Below, one piece after another: positions 45,999-59,090 of a stretch of DNA of 64,000 nucleotides. How positions within the stretch are numbered: the stretch's first letter is position 1; each line of letters opens with the position of its first letter. Origin of the DNA: Silene latifolia (lineage: Eukaryota > Streptophyta > Magnoliopsida > Caryophyllales > Caryophyllaceae); assembly GCF_048544455.1 (NCBI RefSeq), contig NC_133534.1, positions 217,477,735-217,541,734 of the forward strand, read 5' to 3'. Under the pieces are notes generated by a model that saw only the letters and a list, made by a program, of their open reading frames with translations, was not told where the DNA came from and did not search any database. The translations under genes were made by a program, and so were the position numbers.

Positions 45999-46863
45999 AT
46001 GGTTAAAGACGGTGAAGAAGGTCCGAAAACATGGGAAGATGGTCATAACGAGCTGAAATTGGAGATGGCTCAGATGGCTTATGTGTTGAAAAATATAGCA
46101 AGCATGTTGAAGGCTAAAGAGAAGAAAAAAGAATCGGACACTCCATCCGAATCTGAAGAAGAGGACGAGAAGCCAAAGAGGAAGTCAAAAAATAAGAACG
46201 ATGATGATCGGGGTTTAAAACTCGATATTCCTGACTTTGATGGCGAGATGGATCCGGAAAAATTTCTGGATTGGGTAAGACAAGTGAAAGGGTTTTGAGT
46301 ATAAAGAATACGATGACAAGAAGCAATTTAAAGTTGCAATCTTGAAACTTACAAAGTATGCATCTTTATGGTACGAAAATCTGAAAAAACAAAGAAGAAA
46401 GGAAGGCAAAGACAAGATCGAGTCTTGGATCAAATTAAAGAAGCACTTGATGAGACAATTCCTGCCAAGGGATTATGAACAAGATAACTACTTAAAGCTC
46501 CAATCTTTAGAGCAAGGAAGCATGACGGTGACTGAATACATCAAAGAATTCGAGAAGATGTCGATTGTATGCGATCTTGAGGAGAAAGAAGAGCTAAGGG
46601 TGGCGAGATTCATCAAGGGCCTAACACCCGCAATTGCTAAAAGAGTCGAGATCCAGAATTATGAAGGTTTTAATGATGTGTGTCGATTAGCATGGAAGTT
46701 CGAGAAACATGATAAGGCACAAAAACCTCATGCCTATTCCAAGGGACAAAGTTCGGGAACGAATTCATATTCCAGGCGAGCTCTAGCAAGGCTAAAGAAA
46801 TCCCGAAAGAAGAACCCAAGGACAAAGGAAAGGGTGTTGCCGAGCCAAAGGGGAGTTCTTTGA
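45999..46863 (+). pseudogene. CRM-c Gag, frameshifted
   Basis: Starts MVKDGEEGPKTWEDG and includes a lysine/glutamate-rich stretch and the capsid domain (ASLWYENLKKQRRKEGKDKIESW). Against CRM-d it has two one-base losses at about 46284-46296 and another near 46776, so it reads in three frames. The zinc knuckle CFKCQGYGHIANEC follows in the next frame. Confidence 0.85.
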
Positions 46864-49800
46864 GACGTTGCTTCAAGTGTCAAGGCTATGGACATATAGC
46901 AAACGAATGTCCTCAGAAACGAGCCCTAACAGCTCAAGAATTATGTGATTTGATTCCCGTATTTGTCACGCCAGAGGAAGAAACAGTCCAAGGGAGTGTT
47001 GAAACTGATGGTGAAGGAATAGTCTATGATTTGGATCCGTTGAGTAACGAGGAGTGCTTAGTGCTGCGTAATTTGCATATGGAAACGGGTTCAGCTGAGA
47101 ATGAACAACGGGAGCAAATCTTCCATACTCGGTGCAAGGTAAACCGTAAAATTTGCAATCTTATTATTGATAGTGGATCGTGTGCTAATGTAGTAGCAAG
47201 GGACCTTGTTGATGAACTAAAATTGCAAACTAAAGACCGAGTTAAACCATATAAATTGCATTGGCTGAATGGGGAGAATGGGATTCAAGTTAAGAAACAA
47301 GCCTTAGTTTCGTTGAGTTTAGGACCCTATACTGATGAGGTGTGGTGCGATATAATTCCTATGAATGCATGCCACATTCTGTTGGGTAGGCCTTGGCAAT
47401 TCGATAGAAAGGTTGAACATGACGGGAGAGCCAATGTGTATAGCGTGATGAAGGGTAATGTGAGATATAATCTGAAACCTATGTCACCTAACAAGATTAA
47501 AGAGTTTAAAACAAAGAGGGGGAGTATGTTTATGGAGGCTCGGGAGGTTGAGGAAGCTTTAGCTCGTGGAGAACGAACTTATGTGCTGATGGTTCGTGAA
47601 TTAGGGTCCGTTGGTGTGTGTAATGACCGTGGGGTACAGGAGCTATTAGAAGAGTTCCGGGATGTGTTTCCGGATGAATTACCGGATGGGTTACCTCCTT
47701 TACGTGGTATTGAACACCAAATAGATCTGATTCCAGGGGCGGCATTGCCTAATAAGCCGGCCTATCGTTGTAATCCGGAGGAAGCAAAGGAGTTACAGAG
47801 ACAAGTCCAAGAATTGATAGATAGAGGATACGTTCAAGAGAGTTTAAGTCCTTGTGCGGTGCCTGCGTTATTAGTGCCAAAGAAGGAAGGGACTTGGAGA
47901 ATGTGCATTGATAGTAGAGCGGTGAATAACATTACAATCAAATATCGCTTTCCTATGCCAAGACTTGATGATATGCTTGACGAACTTTCTGGTTCGTGTG
48001 TCTTTTCTAAATTGGATTTGAGGAGTGGCTACCATCAAATGAGGATTCGAGAAGGGGATGAGTGGAAGACCGCGTTTAAAACGAAGCAAGGATTATATGA
48101 ATGGCTTGTGATGCCGTTTGGATTGTGCAATGCTCCTAGTTCGTTTATGAGGTTGATGAATGAAGTGTTAAGGCCGTTCCTTAACAAATTTGTGGTGGTC
48201 TATCTTGACGACATCCTGATTTATAGCAAAGATGAAGAGTCGCACAAACGACATTTTGCGAGCTGTGTGTTTGAAGTGTTGCGAGATCGAAGCTTTATGG
48301 TAAGTTGGAAAAATGTACTTTTATGGTCTCAAGTGTTATCTTTCTTGGTTATATTGTGGGAAAAGACGGAGTAAGTATGGACCCATCCAAGGTCGATGCT
48401 ATTCAAGCCTGGCCAGTTCGAAATCAACTACGAGGTGCGAAGCTTTCATGGTTTAGCATCATTTTATAGACGGTTCATCCAGGGTTTTAGCTCGATTGTG
48501 GCTCCAATTACAGAGCTAACCAAGAAGGGAGAGTTCGTGTGGACTAACAGCGCCCAAAAGGCGTTTGAAGAGGTAAAACGCAAGCTATGCTCGGACTGTT
48601 TTAGCACTACCTGATTTTAATAAATTGTTTGAAGTCGAGTGTGATGCAAGTGGTGTTGGAATTGGTGCCGTGTTAATACAAGAAAAGAGGCCTATTGCAT
48701 ATTTCAATGAGAAATTAAACGGTGCAAGGTTGAACTATTCAACTTATGACAAGGAGTTTTATGCAATCGTGAGAGCATTGGATCATTGGAGTCATTATCT
48801 GCGTCCAAAGCCGTTTATTTTACATTCTGATCACGAGGCTCTTAAGCACATCCATGGACATGACAAAAGTTAAATCAAAGACATGCCAAATGGGTAGAAT
48901 TTTTGCAATCATTCACGTTTTCTTCAAAGTACAAGACGGGAAGTTCTAATGTCGTGGCTGATGCATTATCACGAAGGCATTCATTATTGATTGAGTTGGA
49001 TGCGAGGATTCTTGGTTTCGAACATATCAAGGAACTGTACAAGTCTGATCCAGAATTTTCAAAGGAAATCATTGATCCAACAGGTTTGTATCATTGTTCA
49101 GGATGGCTATCTCTTCAAGGGTAATCGGCTATGCATTCCGAATGGGTCGATTAGGGAGTTGTTGATACGAGAAGCTCATGGCGGGGCTATTCTTTGGACA
49201 CTTTGGAGTTAACAAGACGAGTGACATCCTAAGTGAACATTTCTACTGGCCGAGAATGAATAAGGACGTGCAAGAGATCGTGGCGAAATGTGTGGTATGT
49301 CAAAAGGCTAAGAGCACGTTCACCAAGGGCTTGTATACACCTCTGCCGCCTGCACTGTACAGCCATGGAATGAGGTAAGCATGGATTTTATCCTTGGTTT
49401 GCCGAGAACTCAAAGGGGTAAGGACTCGATTATGGTGGTAGTTGATCGATTCTCAAAGATGGCGCATTTTATTCCGTGTCACAAGACTGATGATGCAACT
49501 AAAGTGGCTGATTTGTACTATAGAGAGATCGTTCGATTACATGGAATACCTCTTACTATTGTTTCAGACCGAGATGTGAAGTTTCTTAGTTACTTCTGGA
49601 AAACGTTATGGCGTTTGATGGGGACTAAGCTTCTTTTCAGTACATCACACCATCCACAAACAGATGGTCAGACCGAAGTAACCAACCGTACTCTAGGGAG
49701 TCTATTGCGAGGATTGGTTAGTAAAAGCACAAAGGATTGGGATATCAAATTGGCGCATCTTTGAATTTGCTTATAATCGTACACCATCAATGACGACAGG

Positions 49801-50383
49801 ACGAGCTCCATTCGAGATTGTCTATGGCGTGAATCCATACCTGCCAATCGATTTAGTGCCCATTCCAAAGAAAGATGTGTTAAGTTTTGAAGCCAAAGAA
49901 AGACAAGCTGCATTTCTCCGAGTATGTGAGCAAGTTCGAGCTCAAATTGAGAAGGCAAATGCTAAATACAAAGAGAAGGCTAATAAACATCGAAAGCAGC
50001 CTGTTTTCAAGGAGGGTGATCTTGTGTGGTTACATTTGAGAAAGGAACGATTTCCATCTAAAAGGAAGAATAAGTTGATGCCGCGAGCAGATGGTCCATT
50101 CAAGATCCTCGAATGTTATGGTTCTAATGCATACAAGCTGGAGTTGCCGAGTGAATATGGTGGGGTGAGCGCGACATTCAATGTAGGCGACCTATCACCG
50201 TATCTAGAAGACGAGGATTTGAGGGCAAATTCTCAAAAAGAAGGAGAGAATGATGCAGGAGCATGTTCGGAACAAGCAAATGAACTTCTTATTAGTCGAA
50301 ATGTAACTCAACTAGTAAAAGGATTTGAGCTTGGATCGAGAAATGTGTTGATGCTAAAATGGGAAGGCATGGGAGCCGCATAA
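46860..50383 (+). pseudogene. CRM-c protease-RT-RNase H-integrase, frameshifted
   Basis: The first 504 codons (to 48374) are open and hold the zinc knuckle, protease (LIIDSGSCANVV, with DSG) and reverse transcriptase with YLDD. Breaks follow near 48283, 48415, 48432, 48593, 48860, 49085, 49185, 49350 and 49762. RNase H ([14 protein letters not shown]) spans about 48625-48870, the integrase core ([28 protein letters not shown]) 49381-49764, and the integrase tail 49790-50383. The tail reads 44 codons into the 3' LTR. It cannot yield an intact polyprotein. Confidence 0.88.
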
Positions 50384-51025
50384 CACGGCTCTGGGCTGCA
50401 TATCACGGCTCCTAGGATAATTAGGATACACGGTTTCCTAAATCGTGTAGGAATAATAAGTTAGGTAATTACTATTTCTAATAAAGTTAGGAAAGCTAGA
50501 TTTTCCTAATCCTAGTCAAATTAGAATACCCTAAATCTGATTGTATTCTAGTTTTTAGTATTTTAATTACTTTCCTAGTTAGTTTAGGAAAGGAGAATAA
50601 TTTTCCTAGTTAGTTTAGGAAAGGGAAAGATAGCTTAATTTCCAAGTTAGGGTTTGGGTCGAATTGTGACCTCGTTTAGGAGTATATTAGGCCGTGTATG
50701 ATCAGAGAAGCATCATTCGAATTTCCGGCAATAAAAATTGTTTACATTTGTGAGCATTATTCTGATTAGGTTTGCGAGCTTAATCTTTAGATCTTCCTTG
50801 CGAGGTCGATTGCGTGAATCTGCGTTTGACACCTTGCGAGGTTAGGACTAGGAATTCACCATACTATCCAGTTCCATTCATAATCACGAAATAATCAGTC
50901 CAAACAACACAATTTCCGCTGCAAATTTACCAAGTGTCACGACATATACAATCTCAGAAATAGCAAACTCGAACGAACAGTTCAACGATCTGTTCAATCT
51001 CGTTTTTTCATACTGTTTTACATCA
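50251..51025 (+). repeat. CRM-c 3' LTR
   Basis: 775 bp, one substitution from the 5' copy. The purine-rich AAAAAGAAGGAGAGAA directly precedes it. Confidence 0.94.
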
Positions 51026-53228
51026 ATTAGTCCATGTGACTCATTGTATGAACCATTTATCCTTGTTCATTAGCCCTGATGACTCGTTATGTGAACTATT
51101 TGTCCTTGTTTATTAGTAAATATGACTCGTTGTGTGAACCATTTACCCTTGTTCATTACTCCTTGTAACTCGTTGTGTTAAACAATTGTACTTGTTCATT
51201 AGTCCATGTGACTCGTTGTGTGAACCATTTGTCCTTGTTTATTAGTCCTTGTGGCTCGTTGTGTTGAACAATTGTAATTGTTCATTAGCCAATGTGAGTC
51301 GTTGTGTGAACCATTTGTCCTTGTTCATTAGTCCTTGTGACTCAGTGTGTGAACCATTTGTCCTTGTTCATTAGTCCATGTGACTCGTTGTGTGAACCAT
51401 TTATCCTTGTTCATTAGCCCTTATGACTCGTTGTGTGAACTATTTGTCTTTGTTTATTAGTAAATGTGACTCGTTGTGTGAACCATTTACCCTTGTTCAT
51501 TAGTCCTTGTGACTCGTTGTGTTAAACAATTGTACTTGTTCATTAGTCCATGTGACTCGTTGTGTGAACCATTTGTCCTTGTTTATTAGTCCTTGTGGCT
51601 CGTTATGTTGAACAATTGAAATTGTTCATTAGCCAATGTGAATCGTTGTGTGAACCATTTGTCCTTGTTCATTAGTCCTTGTGACTCGTTATGTGAACCA
51701 TTTGTCCTTGTTCATTAGTCCATGTGACTCGTTGTGTGAACCATTTATCCTTGTTCATTAGCCCTTATGACTCGTTGTGTGAACCATTTGTCCTTGTTCA
51801 TTAGTCCTTGTGACTCGTTGTGTTAAATAATTGTTCTTGTGCATTAGTCCATATGGCTCGGTTTGTGAACCATTTGTCCTTGTTCATTAGTCCATGTGAC
51901 TCGTTGTGTGAACCATTTATCCTTGTTCATTAGCCCTTATGACTCGTTGTGTGAACCATTTGTCCTTGTTCATTAGTCCTTGTGACTCGTTGTGTTAAAT
52001 AATTGTTCTTGTGCATTAGTCCATATGGCTCGGTGTGTGAACCATTTGTCCTTGTTCATTAGTCCTTGTGACTCGTTATTTGAACCATTTGCCCTTGTTC
52101 ATTAGTCCATGTGGCTCATTGTGTGAACCATTTATCCTCTTTTATTAGCCCTTGTGAGTCGTTATGTTAAACAATTGTACTTGTTCATTAGTCCATGTGA
52201 CTCGTTGTGTGAACCATTTGTCCTTGTTTTTAGTCCTTGTGGCTCGTTGTGTTGAACAACTTTAATTGTTCATTAGTCCATGTGACTCGTTGTGTGAACC
52301 ATTTGTCCTTGTTCATTAGTCCTTGTGACTCGTTGTATGAACCGTTTGTCTTTGTTCATTAGTCCTTGTGACTCATTGTGTTAAACAATTGTTCTTGTGC
52401 ATTAGTCCAGGTGACTCGTTGTGTGAACAATTTGTCCTTGTTTATTAGTCCTTGTGGCTCGTTGTGTTGCACAATTGTAATTGTTAATTAGCCAATGTGA
52501 CTCGTTGTGTGAACCATTTGTCCTTGTTCATTAGCCCTTGTGAGTCGTTGTGTGAACTATTTGTCCTTGTTTATTAGTAAATGTGACTTGTTGTGTGAAC
52601 CATTTATCTTTGTTCATTAGTACTTGTGACTCGTTGTGTTAAACAATTGTACTTGTTCATTAGCACATGTGACTCGTTGTGTGAACCATTTGTCCTTATT
52701 TATTAGTCCTTGTGGCTCGTTGTGTTGAACAATTGTAATTGTTCATTAGCCAATGTGACTCGTTGTGTGAACCATTTGTCCTTGTTCATTAGCCCTTGTG
52801 AGTCGTTGTGTGAACTGTTTGTCCTTGTTTATTAGTAAATGTGACTCGTTGTGTGAACCATTTATCCTTGTTTATTAGTCCTTGAGGTTCGTTGTGTTGA
52901 AAAATTGTAATTGTTCATTAGCCAATGTGAATCGTTGTGTAATCCATTTGTCCTTGTTCACTTGTCCTTGTGACTCAGTGTGTGAACCATTTGTCCTTGT
53001 TCATTAGTCCATGTGACTCGTTGTGTGAACCATTTATCCTTGTTCATTAGCCCTTATGACTCGTTATGTGAACTATTTGTCCTTGTTTATTAGTAAATAT
53101 GACTCGTTGTGTGAACCATTTACCCTTGTTCATTAGTCCTTGTGACTCGTTGTGTTAAACAATTGTACTTGTTCATTAGTCCATGTGACTCGTTGTGTGA
53201 ACCATTTGTCCTTTTTTATTAGTCCTTG
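51026..53228. repeat. 43-bp satellite, segment 3
   Basis: About 51 monomers. From 51031 it matches about 8537 onward, and so also the 78-mer B unit, at a steady offset of about 42,493 bp. It includes one 731-bp subunit (about 52274-53004). CRM-d interrupts it after CCTTG (53224-53228). No genes; a short open frame across the CRM-d junction is chance. Confidence 0.96.
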
Positions 53229-54005
53229 TGATGTAAAACAGTATGGAAAAACGAGATTGAACAGATCGTTGAACTGTTCGGTTGAGTTTGTTATTTCTGA
53301 GATTGTGTATGTCGTGGTAATTGGTAAATTTGCAGCGGAAATTGTGTTGTTTGGACTGATTATTTCGTGATTATGAATGTAACTGGATAGTATGGTGAAT
53401 TCCTAGTCCTAACCTCGCAAGGTGTCAAACGCAGATTCACGCAATCAACCTCGCAAGGAAGATCTAAAGATTAAGCTCGCAAACCTAATCAGAGTAATGC
53501 TCACAAATGTAAACAATTTTATTCTTTGGAAAATTCGATGATGCTTCTCTCCGATCATACACGGCCTAATATACTCCTAAACGAGGTCACAATTCGACCC
53601 AAACCCTAACTTGGAAATTAAGCTATCTTTCCCTTTCCTAAACTAACTAGGAAAATTATTCTCCTTTCCTAAACTAACTAGGAAAGTAATTAAAATACTA
53701 AAAACTAGAATACAATCAGATTTAGGGTATTCTAATTTGACTAGGATTAGGAAAATCTAGCTTTCCTAACTTTATTAGAAATAGTAATTAACTAACTTAT
53801 TATTCCTACACGATTTAGGAAACCGTGTATCCTAATTATCCTAGGAGCCGTGATATGCAGCCCAGAGCCGTGTTATGCGGCTCCCATGCCTTCCCATTTT
53901 AGCATCAACACATTACTCGATCCAAGCTCAAATCCTTTTACTAGTTGAGTTACATTTCGACTAATAAGAAGTTCATTTGCTTGTTCCGAACATGCTCCTG
54001 CATCA
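53229..54005 (-). repeat. CRM-d 3' LTR
   Basis: 777 bp, with the outer end at 53229. It differs from the 5' LTR by substitutions and short indels (for example near 53246, 53357 and 53523-53552). The pol tail ends in it at 53873. Confidence 0.93.
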
Positions 54006-57000
54006 TTCTCTCCTTCTTTTTGAGAATTTGCCCTCAAATCCTCGTCTTCTAGATACGGTGATAGGTCGCCTACATTAAATGTCGCGCTCACCCCACCATA
54101 TTCACTCGGCAACTCCAGCTTGTATGCATTAGAACCATAACATTCGAGGATCTTGAATGGACCATCTGCTCGTGGCATCAACTTATTCTTCCTTTTGGAT
54201 GGAAATCGTTCCTTCCTCAAATGTAACCACACAAGATCACCCTCCTTGAAAACAGGCTGCTTTCGATGTTTATTAGCCTTCTCTTTGTATTTAGCATTTG
54301 CCTTCTCAATTTGAGCTCGAACTTGTTCACATACTCGGAGAAATGCCGCTTGTCTTTCTTTGGCTTCAAAACTTAACACATCTTTCTTTGGAATGGGCAC
54401 TAAATCGATTGGCAGGTATGGATTCACGCCATAGACAATCTCGAATGGAGCTCGTCATGTCGTCATTGATGGTGTACGATTATAAGCGAATTCAGCATGC
54501 GCCAATTTGATATCCCAATCCTTTGTGCTTTTACTAACCAATCCTCGCAATAGACTCCCTAGAGTACGGTTGGTTACCTCGGTCTGACCGTCTGTTTGTG
54601 GATGGTGTGATGTCTTGAAAAGAAGCTTAGTCCCAATCAAACGCCATAACGTTTTCTTAAGTAACTAAGAAACTTCACATCTCGATCTGAAACAATAGTA
54701 AGAGGTATTCCATGTAATCGAACGATCTCTCTATAGTACAAATCAGCCACTTTAGTTGCATCATCAGTCTTGTGACACGGAATAAAATGCGCCATCTTCG
54801 AGAATCGATCAACTACCACCATAATCGAGTCCTTACCCCTTTGAGTTCTCGGCAAACCAAGGATAAAATCCATGCTTACCTCATTCCATGGCTGTACAGT
54901 GCAGGGGCAGAGGTGTATACAAGCCCTTGGTGAACGTGCTCTTAGCCTTTTGACATACCACACATTTCGCCACGATCTCTTGCACGTCCTTATTCATTCT
55001 CGGCCAGTAGAAATGTTCACTTAGGATGTCACTCGTCTTGTTAACTCCAAAGTGTCCAAAGAATAGCCCCGCCATGAGCTTCTCGTACCAACAACTCCCT
55101 AATCGACCCATTCGGAATGCATAGCCGATTACCTTTGAAAAGATAGCCATCCTGAACAGTATACAAACTTGTTGGATCAATGATTTCTTTTGAAAATTCT
55201 GGATCGACTTGTACGGTTCCTTGATATGTTCGAAACCAAGAATCCTTGCATCCAACTCAATCAACAATGAATGCCTTCGTGATAATGCATCAGCCACGAC
55301 ATTAGAACTTCCCGTCTTGTACTTTGAAGAAAACGTGAATGATTGCAAGAATTCTACCCATTTGGCATGTCTTTGATTTAACTTTTGTTGTCCATGGATG
55401 TGTTTAAGAGCCTCGTGATCAGAATGTAAAATAAACGGCTTCGGACGCAGATAATGACTCCAATGGTCCAATGCTCTCACGATTGCATAAAACTCCTTGT
55501 CATAAGTTGAATAGTTCAACCTTGCACCGTTTAATTTCTCATTTGAAATATGCAATAGGTCTCTTTTCTTGTAATAACACGGCACCAATCCCAACACCAC
55601 TTGCATCACACTCGACTTCAAACAATTTATTAAAATCAGGTAGTGCTAAAAACAGTCCAGGAGCATAGCTTGCGTTTTACCTCTTCAAACGCCTTTTGGG
55701 CGCTGTTAGTCCACACGAACTCTCCCTTCTTGGTTAGCTCTGTAATTGGAGCCACAATCGAGCTAAAACCCTGGATGAACCGTCTATAAAATGATGCTAA
55801 ACCATGAAAGCTTCGCACCTCTGTAGTTGATTTTGAATCGGCCAGGCTTGAATAGCATCGACCTTGGATGGGTCCATACTTACTCCGTCTTTTCCCACAA
55901 TATAACCAAGAAAGACAACACTTGAGACCATAAAAGTACATTTTTCCAACTTACCATAAAGCTTCTGATCTCGCAACACTTCAAACACAGCTCGCAAATG
56001 TCGTTTGTGCGACTCTTCATCTTTGCTATAAATCAGGATGTCGTCAAGATAGACCACCACAAATTTGTTAAGGAACGGCCTTAACACTTCATTCATCAAC
56101 CTCATAAACGAACTAGGAGCATTGCACAACCCAAACGGCATCACAAGCCATTCATATAATCCTTGCTTCGTTTTAAACGCGGTCTTCCACTCATCCCCTT
56201 CTCGAATCCTCATTTGATGGTAGCCACTCCTCAAATCCAGTTTAGAAAAGACACACGAACCAGAAAGTTCGTCAAGCATATCATCAAGTCTTGGCATAGG
56301 AAAGCGATATTTGATTGTAATGTTATTCACCGCTCTACTATCAATGCACATTCTCCAAGTCCCTTCCTTCTTTGGCACTAATAACGCAGGCACCGCACAA
56401 GGACTTAAACTCTCTTGAACATATCCTCTATCTATCAATTCTTGGACTTGTCTCTGCAACTCCTTTGCTTCCTCTGGATTACAACGATAGGCCGGCTTAT
56501 TAGGCAATGCCGCCCCCGGAATCAGATCTATTTGGTGTTCAATACCACGTAAAGGAGGTAACCCATCCGGTAACTCATCCGGAAACACATCCCGGAACTC
56601 TTCTAATAGCTCCTGTACCCCACGGTCATCACACACACCAACGGACCCCAATTCACGAACCAGCAGCACATAAGTTCGTTTTCCACGAGCTAAAGCCTCT
56701 TCAACCTCCCGAGCCTCCATAAACATACTCCCCTTCTTTGTTTTAGACTCTTTAATCTTATTAGGTGACATAGGTTTCAGATTATATCTCACATTACCCT
56801 TCATCACGCTATACACATTGGCTCTCCCGTCATGTTCAACCTTTCTATCGAATTGCCAAGGCCTACCCAATAGAATGTGGCATGCATTCATAGGAATTAT
56901 ATCGCACCACACCTCATCAGTATAGGGTCCTAAACTCAACGAAACTAAGGCCTGTTTCTTAACTTGAATCCCATTCTCCCCATTCAGCCAATGTAATTTA

Positions 57001-57179
57001 TATGGTTTAACTCGATCTTTAGTTTGCAATTTTAGTTCATCAACAAGGTCCCTTGCTACTACATTAGCACACGACCCACTATCAATAATAAGATTGCAAA
57101 TTTTACGGTTTACCTTGCACCGAGTATGGAAGATTTGCTCCCGTTGTTCATTCTCATTTGAACCGTTTCCATATGCAAA
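53873..57179 (-). pseudogene. CRM-d protease-RT-RNase H-integrase, frameshifted
   Basis: The largest open part, 57029-55797 (410 codons), carries the end of protease and reverse transcriptase with YLDD. Frame breaks follow near 55845 and 55655. RNase H and the integrase zinc region lie at 55621-54881, the integrase core at 54963-54455, and the tail (RKERFPSKRKNKLMPRADGPF, FNVGDLSPYLEDEDLRAN) at 54427-53873. Two breaks, near 55830 and 55065, match breaks at the same places in CRM-c. Confidence 0.88.
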
Positions 57180-58253
57180 TTACGCAAACACTAAACACTC
57201 CTCGTCACTCAACGGATCCAAATCATAGACTAATCCTTCACCATCAGTTTCAACATTCCTTGACTGTTTCTTCCTCGGCGTGACAAATACGGGGATCAAA
57301 TCACATAATTCTTGAGCTGTTAGGGCTCGTTTCTGAGGACATTCGTTTGCTATATGTCCATAGCCTTGACACTTGAAGCAACGTCTCAAAGAACTCCCCT
57401 TTGGCTCGGCAACACCCTTTCCTTTGTCCTTGGGTTCTTCTTTCGGGATTTCTTTAGCCTTGCTAGGAGCTGGCCTGGAATATGAATTCGTTCCCGAACT
57501 TTGTCCCTTGGAGTAAGCATGAGGTTTTTGTGCCTTATCATGTTTCTCGAACTTCCATGCTAATCGACACACATCATTAAAACCTTCATAATTCTGGATC
57601 TCGACTCTTTTAGCAATTGCGGGTGTTAGGCCCTTGATGAATCTCGCCACCCTTAGCTCTTCTTTCTCCTCAAGATCGCATACAATCGACATCTTCTCGA
57701 ATTCTTTGATGTATTCGATCACCGTCATGCTTCCTTGCTCTAAAGATTGGAGCTTTAAGTAGTTATCTTGTTCATAATCCCTTGGCAGGAATCGTCTCAT
57801 CAAGTGCTTCTTTAATTTGATCCAAGATTCGATCTTGTCCTTGCCTTCCTTTCTCCTTTGTTTTTTCAGATTTTCGTACCATAAAGATGCATACTTTGTA
57901 AGCTTCAAGATTGCAACTTTAAATTGCTTCTTGTCATCGTATTCTTTATACTCGAAAACCCTTTCAGCTTGTCTTACCCAATCCAGAAATTTTTCCGGAT
58001 CCATCTCGCCATCAAAGTCAGGAATATCGAGTTTTAAACCTCGATCATCATCGTTCTTATTTTTTGACTTCCTCTTTGGCTGCTCGTCCTCTTCTTCAGA
58101 TTCGGATGGAGTGTCCGATTCTTTTTTCTTCTCTTTAGCCTTCAACATGCTTGCTATATTTTTTAACACATAAGCCATCTGAGCCATCTCCAACTTCAGC
58201 TCGTTATGACCATCTTCCCATGTTTTCGGACCTTCTTCACCGTCTTTAACCAT
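57180..58253 (-). pseudogene. CRM-d Gag with zinc knuckle
   Basis: 357 residues, with an intact Gag from MVKDGEEGPK through the capsid domain to the zinc knuckle RCFKCQGYGHIANEC. Shortly after, an extra base near 57185 ends the frame before protease. It is better preserved than in CRM-c and could still give a Gag protein. Listed as pseudogene because the polyprotein is broken. Confidence 0.85.
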
Positions 58254-58301
58254 GATTAGCGACGTCCCAAGACAGATCTATTAAGGAATAAATCGAACTT
58301 A

Positions 58302-58313
58302 GCTCGGTAACCA
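58302..58313 (-). other. CRM-d primer-binding site, one base lost
   Basis: On the minus strand TGGTTACCGAGC, against TGGTTACCAGAGC in CRM-c; one A is missing, which may weaken primer pairing. Confidence 0.75.
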
Positions 58314-58316
58314 ATT

Positions 58317-59090
58317 TGATGTAAAACAAGATGGAAAAACGAGATTGAACGGATCGTTGAACTGTTCGGTTGAGTTTGTTATTTCGAGATTGTGTATGTC
58401 GTGGTAATTGGTAAATTTGCAGCGGAAATTGTGTTGTTTGGACTGATTATTTCGTGATTATGAATGTAATTGGATAGTATGGTGAATTCCTAGTCCTAAC
58501 CTCGCAAGGTGTCAAACGCAGATTCACGCAATCAACCTCGCAAGGAAGATCTAAAGATTAAGCTCGCAAACCTAATCGGAATAATGCTCACAAATGTAAA
58601 CAATTTTATTGCTTTGGAAAATTCGATGATGCTTCTCGATCATACACGGCCTAATATACTCCTAAACGAGGTCACAATTCGACCCAAACCCTAACTTGGA
58701 AATTAAGCTATCTTTCCCTTTCCTAAACTAACTAGGAAAATTATTCTCCTTTCCTAAACTAACTAGGAAAGTAATTAAAATACTAAAAACTAGAATACAA
58801 TCAGATTTAGGGTATTCTAATTTGACTAGGATTAGGAAAATCTAGCTTTCCTAACTTTATTAGAAATAGTAATTAACTAACTTATTATTCCTACACGATT
58901 TAGGAAACCGTGTATCCTAATTATCCTAGGAGCCGTGATATGCAGCCCAGAGCCGTGTTATGCGGCTCCCATGCCTTCCCATTTTAGCATCAACACATTA
59001 CTCGATCCAAGCTCAAATCCTTTTACTAGTTGAGTTACATTTCGACTAATAAGAAGTTCATTTGCTTGTTCCGAACATGCTCCTGCATCA
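58317..59090 (-). repeat. CRM-d 5' LTR
   Basis: 774 bp, bounded by TGATGCAGGAGC and TTTTACATCA in element orientation, matching the CRM-c LTR at a few percent divergence by eye. Confidence 0.93.

Larger units (their letters stand above)
45159..51025 (+). mobile_element. CRM-c: Ty3/gypsy CRM-type retrotransposon, frameshifted
   Basis: 5867 bp, with 775-bp LTRs at 45159-45933 and 50251-51025, flanked by ATTAG (45154-45158 and 51026-51030). By eye the LTRs differ at one position (near 45494). The domain order is complete, but about ten frameshifts break gag and pol. The nearly identical LTRs mean the insertion is young, so most lesions were probably present in the template. It is the same family as CRM-d. 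The CRM-type assignment rests on the same signatures as in CRM-a. Confidence 0.93.
53229..59090 (-). mobile_element. CRM-d: Ty3/gypsy CRM-type retrotransposon, minus strand, frameshifted
   Basis: 5862 bp, with LTRs at 53229-54005 (777 bp) and 58317-59090 (774 bp), flanked by CCTTG (53224-53228 and 59091-59095). It is the same family as CRM-c but inverted. The two LTRs differ at roughly ten places, so it is older than CRM-c. All domains are recognisable and several frameshifts are present. The primer site has lost one base. Confidence 0.93.

Noticed and set aside
49345..49372. A third shared frameshift between CRM-c and CRM-d before the integrase core
   Set aside because: Base counts differ between the two copies (compare 54888-54915), so the breaks are not the same event.
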